Assembly: GCF_907177275.1 (NCBI RefSeq)
Contig: NZ_CAJSLV010000057.1
Coordinates: 58,676 to 122,675 of the forward strand
Length of the DNA: 64,000 nt
Reading direction: 5' to 3'
From: Actinacidiphila cocklensis
GTDB lineage: Bacteria > Actinomycetota > Actinomycetes > Streptomycetales > Streptomycetaceae
Part shown: piece after piece, positions 1-8,192 of the stretch
How positions within the stretch are numbered: the first letter of the stretch is position 1
How the letters are laid out: each line of letters begins with the position of its first letter
Translations under genes and position numbers: made by a program
The notes under the pieces: generated by a model
The model's database searches: none
Told to the model about the DNA's origin: nothing
Seen by the model: the letters and a program-made list of their open reading frames with translations, nothing else

Positions 1-918
1 ACGTCGCTGGTGATCACGGACGGGCGCTGCACCGGGGTGACCTACCGGCAGCAGGACCTCCCCGACGTCGGCGAGGCACGGGAGCTGGCGGGAGCGGCAC
101 CGGGGGAGCCCGGTGAGCACACCGTCCACGCCCGGGCCGAGGTGCTGGTGTGCGCGGGGGCCATCGAGTCGCCCAAGCTGCTGATGCTCTCCGGCATCGG
201 CGCCCCCGACCAGCTGCGACCGCTGGGCATCGACGTCACCGCGGCCCTGCCGGGTGTCGGCGGGAACTTCCACAACCACGTCCTGGTGGGCCTGATCGCC
301 GAGACGGTGGAACCGGTGCAGCAGGGCCGGCAGAACCTGTCGGAGTCGGCGCTGTTCACCACCTCGCAGCCCGGCCTGATCGCGCCCGACCTGCAACTGG
401 CCTTCGTCCACGTGCCCTTCGACGTGATCGTGGGCCAGCAGCACCCCAACGCGGTGAGCATCCTGCCCGGTGTGGTGCGGCCCAACTCGCGCGGCTCGGT
501 GACGCTGGCCAGCGCCGATCCGCTCGCCAAGCCGCTGGTGGACCCGAACTACCTCAGCGACCGGTCCGACGTCGAGCGGCTGATCCAGGCCGTCAGGATC
601 AGCCGGGACATCTTCGCGGCGCCGGCCTTCAAGGGCCTGCTCAAGGGCGAGCTGATGCCGGGCGCCGACGTGCGGACCGACCGCCAGCTGGAGCGGTTCG
701 TCCGCGAACGCGCCGACAGCTACCACCACCAGGCGGGCTCGTGCCGGATGGGCATCGACGACCTGGCCGTGGTCGACCCGCAGCTGCGGGTGCACGGTGT
801 CGCCGGGCTCCGGGTCGTCGACGCCAGCGTGATGCCGTCGGTGCCGTCGGGCAACTGCAACACCGCCATCGCCGCGATCGCCGAGCGCGCCGCGGACCTG
901 ATCAAGGGGGACTCATGA
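1..918 (+). CDS. GMC-family oxidoreductase, C-terminal part (5' truncated by window)
   Basis: The reading frame is open from the first base, so the FAD-binding N-terminus lies upstream of the window. What is visible is the substrate-binding and C-terminal region of a glucose-methanol-choline oxidoreductase. The family signatures are an internal VCAGAIESPKLLMLSGIG-type segment near residue 55 and the C-terminal YHHQAGSCRMG...VVDASVMPSVPSGNCN block holding the active-site His and Asn. The family oxidises alcohols with FAD. The stop overlaps the start of the next gene (ATGA), so the two are translationally coupled. Substrate is unknown; context suggests a small-molecule modification locus. The family call is firm. 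Confidence 0.9.
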   Translation, partial: TSLVITDGRCTGVTYRQQDLPDVGEARELAGAAPGEPGEHTVHARAEVLVCAGAIESPKLLMLSGIGAPDQLRPLGIDVTAALPGVGGNFHNHVLVGLIAETVEPVQQGRQNLSESALFTTSQPGLIAPDLQLAFVHVPFDVIVGQQHPNAVSILPGVVRPNSRGSVTLASADPLAKPLVDPNYLSDRSDVERLIQAVRISRDIFAAPAFKGLLKGELMPGADVRTDRQLERFVRERADSYHHQAGSCRMGIDDLAVVDPQLRVHGVAGLRVVDASVMPSVPSGNCNTAIAAIAERAADLIKGDS

Positions 919-1337
919 CTCTCGTCTGGTCTCACGTGGCGCTGAACTGCCACGACCAGCGCACCACCGAGCGCTTCTACGGCGAGTTCTTCGGCTTCAC
1001 CCGCGCCCGTACCGTGTCGCTGGGTGAGGAGGAGATCATCTTCCTGCGCAAGGGCGACGTCTACCTGGAGCTCTTCCACTCCACGCAGGCGCCGCTGGCC
1101 AAGGCCGAGGGCGACGGACCGGCCCACCAGGGGACCGCGCGGCATCTGGCCTTCCAGACCGACGACCTGGACGCCTTCCTCGACCGGATCGGCGACCAGG
1201 TGCCGGTGAGCCTGGGTCCGCTGCACTTCGACGACTTCATCCCGGGCTGGCGCAGCGTCTGGCTGACCGACCCGGACGGCGTCGTCGTCGAGGTCAGCCA
1301 GGGCTACCGCGACGAGGAGACCCCGGTCTCCTCCTGA
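915..1337 (+). CDS. VOC-superfamily (glyoxalase/dioxygenase fold) protein
   Basis: This 140-residue protein starts at the ATG overlapping the stop of the GMC gene. The N-terminal WSHVALNCHDQRTTERFYGE and the C-terminal VWLTDPDGVVVEVSQGY segments are the two halves of a vicinal-oxygen-chelate domain. The candidate metal ligands are His at residue 7 and the C-terminal Glu. Members include glyoxalases, epimerases, extradiol dioxygenases and resistance proteins, and sequence alone does not separate these. Coupling to the GMC gene suggests it acts on the product of that enzyme, which is an inference. Confidence 0.85.
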   Translation: MTLVWSHVALNCHDQRTTERFYGEFFGFTRARTVSLGEEEIIFLRKGDVYLELFHSTQAPLAKAEGDGPAHQGTARHLAFQTDDLDAFLDRIGDQVPVSLGPLHFDDFIPGWRSVWLTDPDGVVVEVSQGYRDEETPVSS

Positions 1338-1342
1338 AAACC

Positions 1343-1407
1343 CGCGCGCCCGGCCCGTACCGGGGTGGTGGAAGGGCCTCTCCACCACCCCACGGGCCGG
1401 GCGCGCG
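1343..1407. terminator. Very long bidirectional hairpin between convergent genes
   Basis: Arms 1343-1358 and 1392-1407 are perfect 16-bp complements. Inside them, 1362-1372 pairs perfectly with 1381-1391 (11 bp), leaving a 3-base bulge at 1359-1361 and an 8-base loop. It lies between the ends of the VOC gene and the minus-strand aldo/keto reductase and should terminate both. Confidence 0.85.
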
Positions 1408-1419
1408 TCCGTGCCGCCG

Positions 1420-2454
1420 TCAGACTCCGCGCGGTCCGCGGGCGACGGTGTGCTGGTTGGCCTGGCCCATCACCCACGCGGACGTGTCTCTGATGAAGTC
1501 GCCGGGGAAGCCGAGCTTGAACTCGGTGGCCTCCTCAAGGCGCTTGACCAGCTCGTCCGGGATCACCGTGTCCAGGGCGCCGAGGTTCTCCTTGAGCTGC
1601 TCGACCCGGCGCGCACCGATGATCGGGTGCACGGCGGGGGACTTCAGCATCGTCCAGGCGATCGCCACCTGGGCCGGCGTCTTCCCCAGCTCGTCGGCCA
1701 CCTTCTGGACGACCGAGGCGACCGCGTGGTCGTGGGCGGAGATCGAGTTCGCCGCCATGCGGGTGGGAACACCCGCCCCCACGTTGCCGCTGGTGTACTT
1801 GCCGGAGAGCACACCGTTGCTCAGCGGGCTCCAGGCCGCCACCGACAGGCCCAATGCCTCTGCCGCCGGGAGCAGTTCGCGCTCGATGTCCCGGTTCAGC
1901 AGGGAGTAGGGGACCTGGAGGGCCGAGAACTGGGTCCAACCACGCCACTCGGCAAGCGTGTTGGCGCGGGCCAGCACCCACGCCGGCACGTCGGAGACGC
2001 CGACGTACAGCACCTTCCCCGAGCGCACCGCGTCGTCGAGCGCCCGCATGGTCTCCTCGATCGGGGTCTGCTTGTCCCAGATGTGCACCCAGTACACGTC
2101 GAGGTAGTCCGTGCGCAGCCGGCGCAGGCTCGTCTCAAGGGACAGCGTCAGGTTCTTGCGGTGGTTGCCCGCCGCGTTGGGGTCGCTGCCGTCCCGTGAC
2201 ACCGTGTATTTGGTGGAAAGCACGAACTGGTCCCGGCGGCCTTCGAGAAGTTCGCCGAGAATTGTCTCGCTTGCCCCACCCCGGTAATTGATAGCGGTGT
2301 CGATGAAGTTGCCGCCCGCCTCGGCGAACGCGTTGAGCACCCTGCCGCTCTCTTCGGGCGAGGCACCCACGCCACCCTGCTCACCGAACGTCATAGCGCC
2401 CAGGAATAGCTCCGACACACGGAGACCGGTCTGACCCAGCAGGCGAAATCGCAT
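1420..2454 (-). CDS. Aldo/keto reductase
   Basis: This 344-residue NADPH-dependent aldo/keto reductase starts at the ATG whose complement is at 2452-2454, directly behind a strong GGAGGA ribosome site. An in-frame start 66 bases upstream lacks one. The N-terminal RLLGQTGLRVSELFLGAMTFG is the usual AKR opening. The catalytic tetrad is visible as FIDTAINY (Asp and Tyr), STKY (Lys) and YWVHIWD (His). The best resemblance is to the AKR11/12/13-like 'YajO/tas' type, but the substrate is unknown. It faces the VOC gene and is divergent from the SnoaL-like gene. Confidence 0.92.
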   Translation of the reverse strand: MRFRLLGQTGLRVSELFLGAMTFGEQGGVGASPEESGRVLNAFAEAGGNFIDTAINYRGGASETILGELLEGRRDQFVLSTKYTVSRDGSDPNAAGNHRKNLTLSLETSLRRLRTDYLDVYWVHIWDKQTPIEETMRALDDAVRSGKVLYVGVSDVPAWVLARANTLAEWRGWTQFSALQVPYSLLNRDIERELLPAAEALGLSVAAWSPLSNGVLSGKYTSGNVGAGVPTRMAANSISAHDHAVASVVQKVADELGKTPAQVAIAWTMLKSPAVHPIIGARRVEQLKENLGALDTVIPDELVKRLEEATEFKLGFPGDFIRDTSAWVMGQANQHTVARGPRGV

Positions 2455-2676
2455 GGAATATCCTCCTCGTGACTTTTCGTCGTACGATATGCGGATTGCC
2501 GCGAGCCGATAGGGCCGCATCGTCTCAGCGAGCGGACTACGTCAAGTCGGCGCCGGGGGAGGCGGGATGATTGACCTGCCGCAGTCCGTCCAGTGCTGAG
2601 CCATGTCGTTGTCCTGCCGCGCGCGGGCACTTCAGTCTGGCCACTGTACCGACGGAATCGACTGTGGAGGTTCGTC

Positions 2677-3135
2677 ATGAGTGAAACCGTTGTGCCGCCT
2701 GTGTCTGCGGGTGAGCAGGCTGTACGTGACCTGGTGAAGACCTGGTACGAGGCACTCGACCGGCACGACCCGGTCGAGCAGGTGCTGCCGTACCTGGTCG
2801 ACGAGGGGCTGGAGATGAAGTTCCCGGAGGCGACGCTGCGCAGCATCGAGGAGTTCAAGGGCTGGTACGAGGCTGTCACCCACCGGTTCTTCGACGAGAT
2901 ACACGAGTTGGTCAGCGTCGAGCTGACGCCCCTTGCCGACGGCTCGGGCGACGAGGTCAAGGTCGTCGTCAACTGGCAGGCCCACATCTGGGACCAGCCC
3001 GAGCCGCACAGCAAGTGGCTGGGCTTCGACGCCTACCAGACCTGGGTGGTCGTCAGCGATGAGCAGGGCAAACCGCGGGTGAAGACCTATAGCGTGGATC
3101 GGTTGGCGCCCATGGCGGGGTCTGCCGCCCTCTGA
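2677..3135 (+). CDS. SnoaL-like / NTF2-fold protein
   Basis: The 152-residue product has the NTF2-like cone-fold pattern: an N-terminal helix (AVRDLVKTWYEALDRHD), a middle strand-turn with LVDEGLEMKFPEATLRSI, and C-terminal strands ending in a WVV...KTYSVD segment. The start has a GGAGG site 7 bases upstream; longer in-frame starts do not. SnoaL-fold proteins serve as polyketide cyclases, isomerases, hydroxylases or limonene-epoxide-hydrolase-type enzymes. No catalytic pair is decisive here. It is divergent from the aldo/keto reductase across a 222-bp gap that should carry both promoters. Confidence 0.75.
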   Translation: MSETVVPPVSAGEQAVRDLVKTWYEALDRHDPVEQVLPYLVDEGLEMKFPEATLRSIEEFKGWYEAVTHRFFDEIHELVSVELTPLADGSGDEVKVVVNWQAHIWDQPEPHSKWLGFDAYQTWVVVSDEQGKPRVKTYSVDRLAPMAGSAAL

Positions 3136-3220
3136 GGCGCCCCGGCAGGTCTGGTGGGCGGGATTCCCCCTGGGGGTCCCGCCCACCGGCAAATAGCAGT
3201 GGACTGAGTTAACTCGGGAA

Positions 3221-3249
3221 TTGACAAATATTTACAGGGGTGGTTAAAT
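3221..3249 (+). promoter_or_regulatory. Consensus-like housekeeping promoter for the IS701-like gene
   Basis: TTGACA at 3221-3226, exactly 17 bases, then TTAAAT at 3244-3249. This is the best sigma-70/HrdB match I saw in the window and sits in a local AT-rich island. The downstream gene starts at 3304. An AACCGGTT palindrome at 3269-3276, just past the expected start of transcription, could be an operator. Confidence 0.7.
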
Positions 3250-3303
3250 GATTGCAGTGAAGGTAATCAACCGGTTATCGGCAGAGTCGGGGGTTGTCGT
3301 CTC

Positions 3304-4545
3304 ATGACCGCGTACCTGCAATCTTCATCCGGGGGTCCTGACGGCCTCTCCGAATACTGTGCTCGGCTCTTCTCGCAGTTCACTCGTTCGGATCAGCGGC
3401 GCTGGGGTGAGGTCTACATTCGCGGCCTGCTTGACGCCGACGGCCGCAAGACGCCGGCGAGGATCTCCGAGCACGTCCTGGGGCACAAAGCGCCCCAGCA
3501 GCTGCAGCAGTTCGTGAGCCAGAGCCCGTGGGACTACTCCTTCGTCCGCCGCCACCTCGCCGAGTGGGTGGCCTCGGCCATGCCCCCGGCGGTCTGGGCG
3601 GTCGACGAGGTGATGTTCCCCAAGAACGGCACCCACTCGGCAGGAGTGGGCCGGCAGTTCGTCTCCAGCGAGGGACGGACCGTCAACTGCCAGTTAGCCC
3701 TGGCGACCTCGCTCGTCAGCGAGGCCGGCAGCGTGCCCGTCAACTGGCGCCTGCTGATGCCGCCGCACTGGGACGCCGACCCGGCCCTGCGCAGCGCGGC
3801 ACGTATCCCCGAGACCGAGCAGTACCGCCCCCGCTGGCAGCACGTGCTGGGGGCCGTCGACGAGATGGCGCGTGACTGGGCACTGGCGCCGGCGCCGGTG
3901 CTCGTCAGCTGGAAGTACGAAGCCCAGGTCGGCCGGCTGCTGGGCGGGCTCGAAGCCCGCGGTCTGCCCTATCTGGTGGAGATAGGCCCGGGCACCCCGG
4001 TCACCGGGCGCAGTCCCCGGCCGCGTGGCCGGGTCGCGTCCGCGGTGAGCGGACAAGAGGTACCCTGCACCGCCGCAGAACTCGCCCTGGCCGCCCGGCA
4101 CCACAGCGGGCGGGCCACTCTGGCCTGGCGCGAGGGCGTCGAAAGCTACGTCCGCAGTTCCCAGTTCATGGCGGCGCAGGTTCCGCATGCCGGCGACGCC
4201 ATGACCGCCGAGGGGCACGTACGACGTCTGGTCCGCCCCCGGCAGCTGCTCATGGAATGGCCCGAGGGCACCACGGAACCCAGCTCATACTGGCTGACCA
4301 ACCTGGGTTCGCGCCGTATGCCCGAGTTGGTGAGCGCGGCCAAACTGCGCTGGCGCTCGCGGTACGACCTGGCGCGGCTGCGCGAGGAGTGCGGGCTGCT
4401 CGACTTCGAAGGCCGCTCGTTCCGCGGCTGGCACCACCACGTCACTCTGGCCTCAGCGGCGCACGGCTTCCGGGTACTCGGCAGGGTCGGCGACAGCCGT
4501 ACCGCGGCCGCGGAACGCCGGACGCTGGTGGCCTCTTCTTCATGA
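3304..4545 (+). CDS. IS701-like DDE protein, catalytically degenerate (probably domesticated)
   Basis: This 413-residue protein keeps the framework of IS701-family DDE transposases. It has AVDEVMFPKNGTHSAGVGRQ around the first catalytic Asp (D101), the NCQLALA/PVNWRLLMP strand pair, and the C-terminal FEGRSFRGWHHHVTLA block carrying the Glu. At the second catalytic position, where the family has a D-A-x-Y motif, this protein reads VLVSWKYEAQ, so the Asp is replaced by Ser202. No terminal inverted repeats or target duplications were seen next to the gene. It has its own strong promoter and one TTA codon at 3694-3696. Loss of one Asp should abolish transposition; a DNA-binding role is an inference. 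Confidence 0.8.
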   Translation: MTAYLQSSSGGPDGLSEYCARLFSQFTRSDQRRWGEVYIRGLLDADGRKTPARISEHVLGHKAPQQLQQFVSQSPWDYSFVRRHLAEWVASAMPPAVWAVDEVMFPKNGTHSAGVGRQFVSSEGRTVNCQLALATSLVSEAGSVPVNWRLLMPPHWDADPALRSAARIPETEQYRPRWQHVLGAVDEMARDWALAPAPVLVSWKYEAQVGRLLGGLEARGLPYLVEIGPGTPVTGRSPRPRGRVASAVSGQEVPCTAAELALAARHHSGRATLAWREGVESYVRSSQFMAAQVPHAGDAMTAEGHVRRLVRPRQLLMEWPEGTTEPSSYWLTNLGSRRMPELVSAAKLRWRSRYDLARLREECGLLDFEGRSFRGWHHHVTLASAAHGFRVLGRVGDSRTAAAERRTLVASSS

Positions 4546-4740
4546 AGTAGGGGCGCCGACTTTACGCAGTACACGTCACGTTCGGTCCGGACGCATGCTC
4601 GCTCGGAGATCCTGGTTCACTACCCCGAGTGCAGTTCCCTTGTACAACCACGGGGCCGTCCGATCCTCGACCGCTGTGTCCGACCGGCGTGCGACCTACG
4701 CCTATTCGGCAAGAGAGCATGAGAGAAGGATGGTGCAGAG

Positions 4741-5430
4741 ATGCGTTTCGGAGTCCTGGGTACCGGATGGGTCGGCAAGGCCATCGCCACCAAGCTGGTC
4801 GAAGTGGGGCATGAGGTGCGACTCGGATCGCGCCACACCGACAGCCCGGTCGTCGCGCAGTGGGTCAAGGAGAACGGCGACCGCGCCAGCGGCGGCACCT
4901 TGGCCGATGCCGCAGCGTTCGCGGAGATCGTCTTCAACTGCTCCGCAGGTCTGGGCACCATGGAGGCCCTGGAGGCCGCCGGCGCCAACAACCTGGCGGA
5001 CAAGATCATCATAGACCTCGCCAACCCCGTCATCGCATCGGGTCGGATCGAGCCCCCCACCCTCGACATCGCCAACATCGACAGCCTGGGCGAGCGCATC
5101 CAGCGCCGCTACCCGGCGAGCCGGGTCGTGAAGACCCTCAACACCATCAACTTCAACGTGATGGTCAACCCCGGCCTCGTCCCCGGCGACCACGTGGTCT
5201 TCGTCAGCGGCGACGACCAGGAGGCCAAGGACCAGACCGCCGCGATCCTCGGCGAGTTCGGCTGGCCGGCCGACCGCATCGTCGACCTGGGCGACATCAC
5301 CACCGCACGCGGTGTCGAGATGTACATCGGGCTCTTCTCGCGGCTGTTCCTGAAGTACCGCCACGTCAACTTCAACATCACGATCGTGCAGGACCCCGAC
5401 GCGGTACCGATCCTCCCCCTCGACTCCTGA
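4741..5430 (+). CDS. NADPH-dependent F420-reductase-like Rossmann protein
   Basis: 229 residues. The N-terminal MRFGVLGTGWVGKAIATKLVE has the GxGxxG dinucleotide motif. It is followed by a basic LGSR turn, typical of NADP(H) binding in the F420H2:NADP+ oxidoreductase family (COG2085). Later blocks (IIIDLANP, VVKTLNTINFNVMVNPGLV, DHVVFVSGDD) match that fold. It could move hydride between NADPH and F420 or be a dedicated dehydrogenase of the pathway. A GAGAGAAGGA site precedes the start. A second family member lies at 8193, so the locus holds two. Confidence 0.8.
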   Translation: MRFGVLGTGWVGKAIATKLVEVGHEVRLGSRHTDSPVVAQWVKENGDRASGGTLADAAAFAEIVFNCSAGLGTMEALEAAGANNLADKIIIDLANPVIASGRIEPPTLDIANIDSLGERIQRRYPASRVVKTLNTINFNVMVNPGLVPGDHVVFVSGDDQEAKDQTAAILGEFGWPADRIVDLGDITTARGVEMYIGLFSRLFLKYRHVNFNITIVQDPDAVPILPLDS

Positions 5431-5455
5431 CCGGCACTGCCGGCAGGTGCACGGT

Positions 5456-5476
5456 CCCCGGCCTTCCCGGCCGGGG
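5456..5476 (+). terminator. Intergenic hairpin (possible partial terminator)
   Basis: An 8-bp GC stem (5456-5463 with 5469-5476) and 5-base loop in the 90-bp gap between the F420-reductase-like gene and the exporter. It could attenuate transcription or protect a transcript end rather than stop the operon. Confidence 0.4.
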
Positions 5477-5520
5477 AGTACCACCTTCCATAACCGAAGA
5501 TCCGAATACCGAGGCCCACC

Positions 5521-7008
5521 ATGTCAGAACCCGTTACCACCATGGACAGCAGGCGCTGGTACGTCCTCGCGCTGCTGGCCATGACGCAGTTCGTCGTCAT
5601 CCTGGACATCACGATCGTCAATATCGCATTACCTGCGATCAAGGACCACCTCGATTTCTCCGAGAAGGGTCTGCCGTGGGTGGTCGACGCCTACATGCTG
5701 ACTTTCGGCGGCTTCCTCCTCATGGGCGGAAGAGCGGCCGACCTCTTCGGACGCAAGCGCATCTTCCTCAGCGGGCTCGTCCTGTTCGGCCTGTCCTCGC
5801 TGGCCTGCGGTCTGGCCAACAACTCGGGTGAGCTGATCACGGCCCGCGCCTTCCAGGGACTCGGCGGCGCGATCCTGTCGCCGGCCGCGCTCTCCCTGGT
5901 GGCCGTCACCTTCACCCGGGACGAGGAACGCAACAAGGCGATGGGCATCTGGGGTGCCGTCGCCGGTGCCGGTGGTGCCACCGGCGTCGTCCTGGGCGGT
6001 GTGCTCACCGACGGCCCGGGCTGGGAGTGGGTGTTCTGGGTCAACGTCCCCTTCACCCTCGGCGGTGCGCTGATCGGCACCCGCCTGCTCGTCGAGAACC
6101 TGGACTCCACCACCGTACGCAAGTTCCGCGAGTTCGACCTGCTCGGCGCCCTGCTGGTGACGGCCGGCCTGTCGGCCCTGATCTACGGCCTGGTGCAGAT
6201 CGGCGAGTCCGGCTCCGGTTCCGCCAAGGCCGGGATCGCCCTGGGCCTCGCGGTGCTGCTGCTGGTCGCGTTCGTCATGACCGAACTGCGCACCTCCTCA
6301 CCGCTGGTGCCGTTCGGCATCTTCCGCAGCCGGTCGCTGACGGCGGCCAACGTGGTGATGCTGGCCTTCGCCGCGGGCGTGGTGGCGATGAACTTCTTCG
6401 TCACGCTCTACCTCCAGCAGGTCCTCGGCTACAGCGCCCTCGAAGCCGGCCTGAGCTTCCTGCCGATGGCCCTGGGCCAGATCGTGTTCTCCACGGTCGC
6501 CTCCAAGATGCTCGGCAAGATCGGGCTGCCCCGGGTGATGCTGATCGGCCTGGTCGCCTCCGCGGTGGCGCTCGGCTGGTTCGCGCTCATGCGGCCCGAC
6601 GGCTCGTTCCTGGTCGACGTCCTGGGTCCTGCCGTGCTGCTCTCCGTCGGCGGCGGCTTCAGCTTCGTCGCGATCGTGGTCTCCGCCATCTCCGGCGTCC
6701 AGCCGATGGAGCAGGGCCTGGCCGGCGGCCTGATCAACATGTCCCAGCAGGTCGGCGGCGCCCTCGGCCTCGCCGTCCTGTCCTCGCTCGCCGCCTGGCG
6801 TACCGACCACCTGGCGGGCAGCGGCCCGATCAGCTCCACCGACCTCAACAACGGCTTCCGGCTCGGCCTGATCGTCGCCGCCGTGCTGATCGCCATTGTC
6901 GCGGCGGTGGGACCGTACGCCGTACGAGCCCCGGCGGCAGCCGCGGGCGGCGGCGAGGCAGCGCCGACCGAAGACACCGAAGCGGCCGGCGAGACCGTCA
7001 CCTCCTGA
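5521..7008 (+). CDS. DHA2-type MFS exporter (14 transmembrane segments)
   Basis: 495 residues with the drug:H+ antiporter-2 pattern. The first helix ends in QFVVILDITIVNIALPAI (motif D1). Motif A is GGRAADLFGRKRIF at about residue 70, and motif C (a GAVAGAGGATGVVLGGVL stretch) lies near 150. A second six-helix half and a short charged cytoplasmic tail complete it. It probably exports the product of this locus or confers self-resistance. Leu at 5629-5631 is encoded by TTA, so translation should depend on the bldA tRNA. The next gene follows after 42 bp. Confidence 0.93.
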   Translation: MSEPVTTMDSRRWYVLALLAMTQFVVILDITIVNIALPAIKDHLDFSEKGLPWVVDAYMLTFGGFLLMGGRAADLFGRKRIFLSGLVLFGLSSLACGLANNSGELITARAFQGLGGAILSPAALSLVAVTFTRDEERNKAMGIWGAVAGAGGATGVVLGGVLTDGPGWEWVFWVNVPFTLGGALIGTRLLVENLDSTTVRKFREFDLLGALLVTAGLSALIYGLVQIGESGSGSAKAGIALGLAVLLLVAFVMTELRTSSPLVPFGIFRSRSLTAANVVMLAFAAGVVAMNFFVTLYLQQVLGYSALEAGLSFLPMALGQIVFSTVASKMLGKIGLPRVMLIGLVASAVALGWFALMRPDGSFLVDVLGPAVLLSVGGGFSFVAIVVSAISGVQPMEQGLAGGLINMSQQVGGALGLAVLSSLAAWRTDHLAGSGPISSTDLNNGFRLGLIVAAVLIAIVAAVGPYAVRAPAAAAGGGEAAPTEDTEAAGETVTS

Positions 7009-7050
7009 GCGCCGACCGGCTTCAGGACGGCTGAATCCCAAGGAGTAGCC

Positions 7051-7611
7051 ATGCGCCTGGAAGAGCTCAACCCTCCCTACGAAGGCATCGACGCCGAGCG
7101 GATCTCCCAGTGGGTTCCGCCGGACGCCGAGGTCGAGCCGCTGCACACCGTGCGGATGTACCTCAAGAACCACCCGCTGCTGGCCGAGAGGATGCGGCCG
7201 CTGGCCTGGTTCCTGCTCGACCCGTCGATCAGTTCTCTCGACGTGCGGGCTCGTGAGCTGGCCGTGGCCCGCACCTGCGGGCGCACCAACTGCGAGTCCC
7301 AGTGGGGGGTGCACCAGGCCGTCTACGGCGAGGTGGCCGAGATCACCCCGGAGCAGCGGCTGTCCACGGTCAAGGGCTCGCCCGAGGACGACGTATGGAG
7401 CGAGCGCGACCGGGTGATCCTGCGTGCGGTGGACGAGCTCATCGACACGCACGGGCTCTCCGACGAGCAGTGGGCCGCGCTGCGCGGTCACCTGGACGAG
7501 GCGCAGACCCTGGAGCTGCTCGTCCTGACCGGGTGGTACCTGCTCAACTGCATCACCACCAACGTCATCCAGACGCCGCTCGAACCCTTCGCCCTGCGCT
7601 TCCCGTCGTAA
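7051..7611 (+). CDS. Carboxymuconolactone decarboxylase (AhpD-like) family protein
   Basis: 186 residues, helical, with the CMD core ARELAVARTCGRTNCESQWGVH. Two cysteines and a His sit where the family has its peroxidatic/acid-base residues, followed by LDEAQTLELLVLTGWYLLNCITT. Families of this type include gamma-carboxymuconolactone decarboxylases and AhpD thiol peroxidase partners. In biosynthetic loci they often act on electrophilic or peroxidised intermediates. An AAGGAG site precedes the start, and the gene is in line with the exporter upstream and the PPOX protein downstream. Confidence 0.85.
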   Translation: MRLEELNPPYEGIDAERISQWVPPDAEVEPLHTVRMYLKNHPLLAERMRPLAWFLLDPSISSLDVRARELAVARTCGRTNCESQWGVHQAVYGEVAEITPEQRLSTVKGSPEDDVWSERDRVILRAVDELIDTHGLSDEQWAALRGHLDEAQTLELLVLTGWYLLNCITTNVIQTPLEPFALRFPS

Positions 7612-7674
7612 CCGCAGGCACGCGTACCACCGACGAGACAGAGAACCCACGTACGAGAACGGAGGCGCTCCAAG

Positions 7675-8100
7675 ATGAGTAACAAGATATCGGATCCGGT
7701 TCGCGCTGCTCTCACGGCAGGGAACCTTGCCCACATGGTGACGATCAACCCGGACGGCAGCCCGCAGGTGGCCTGCGTCTGGGTGGCGCTGGACGAAGAG
7801 GACCGGGTGGTCTCGGCACACCTGGTGGAACAGCAGAAGGTCCGCAACCTGCGGCGCGACCCGCGGGTCGCGCTGTCCATGGCACCCGGGGAGAAGAGCC
7901 CCGAGGGGCTCGCGTACCACTTCGTGGTGCACGGGCACGCCGAGGTCATCGAGGGCGGAGCGCCCGCGGAGCTCAGCCGCATCGCGGTGCCCTACCTCGG
8001 TGCGGGAGTCCAGTGGCCGCCGGCGCAGTTCGCCGACGCCGAGGGCTTCGTCATCCGCATCACGGTGGACCGCGTCGCGGGCTTCGGCCCCTGGGAGTAG
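7675..8100 (+). CDS. PPOX-class F420-dependent oxidoreductase
   Basis: This 141-residue split-barrel flavin/deazaflavin protein has the opening LTAGNLAHMVTINPDGSPQV, then WVALDEEDRVVSAHL, QQKVRNLRRDPRVALSM and the C-terminal IRITVDRVAGFGPWE. These features match the Rv1155-like TIGR03618 group of F420-dependent oxidoreductases. Together with the adjacent F420:NADP reductase-like gene it forms a plausible pair: one enzyme makes F420H2 and the other spends it on the substrate. F420 use is inferred from family, not from a diagnostic residue. Confidence 0.85.
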   Translation: MSNKISDPVRAALTAGNLAHMVTINPDGSPQVACVWVALDEEDRVVSAHLVEQQKVRNLRRDPRVALSMAPGEKSPEGLAYHFVVHGHAEVIEGGAPAELSRIAVPYLGAGVQWPPAQFADAEGFVIRITVDRVAGFGPWE

Positions 8101-8192
8101 TCCCTGCGGACCGGCGGCGGTACATCCGGTGACCCGGACGTACCGCCGCCGGCCCACTTCCGCACCACAGGACTACCCCAGGGAGATCCGGC

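Noticed and set aside
3304..4545. Active insertion sequence
   Set aside because: No terminal inverted repeats or target duplication visible, the second catalytic Asp is missing, and the gene sits behind its own host-like promoter.
4640..4647. TTGTACAA palindrome as a regulator site
   Set aside because: An 8-base palindrome alone is too short to claim. No second half-site or matching copy was found near other genes.
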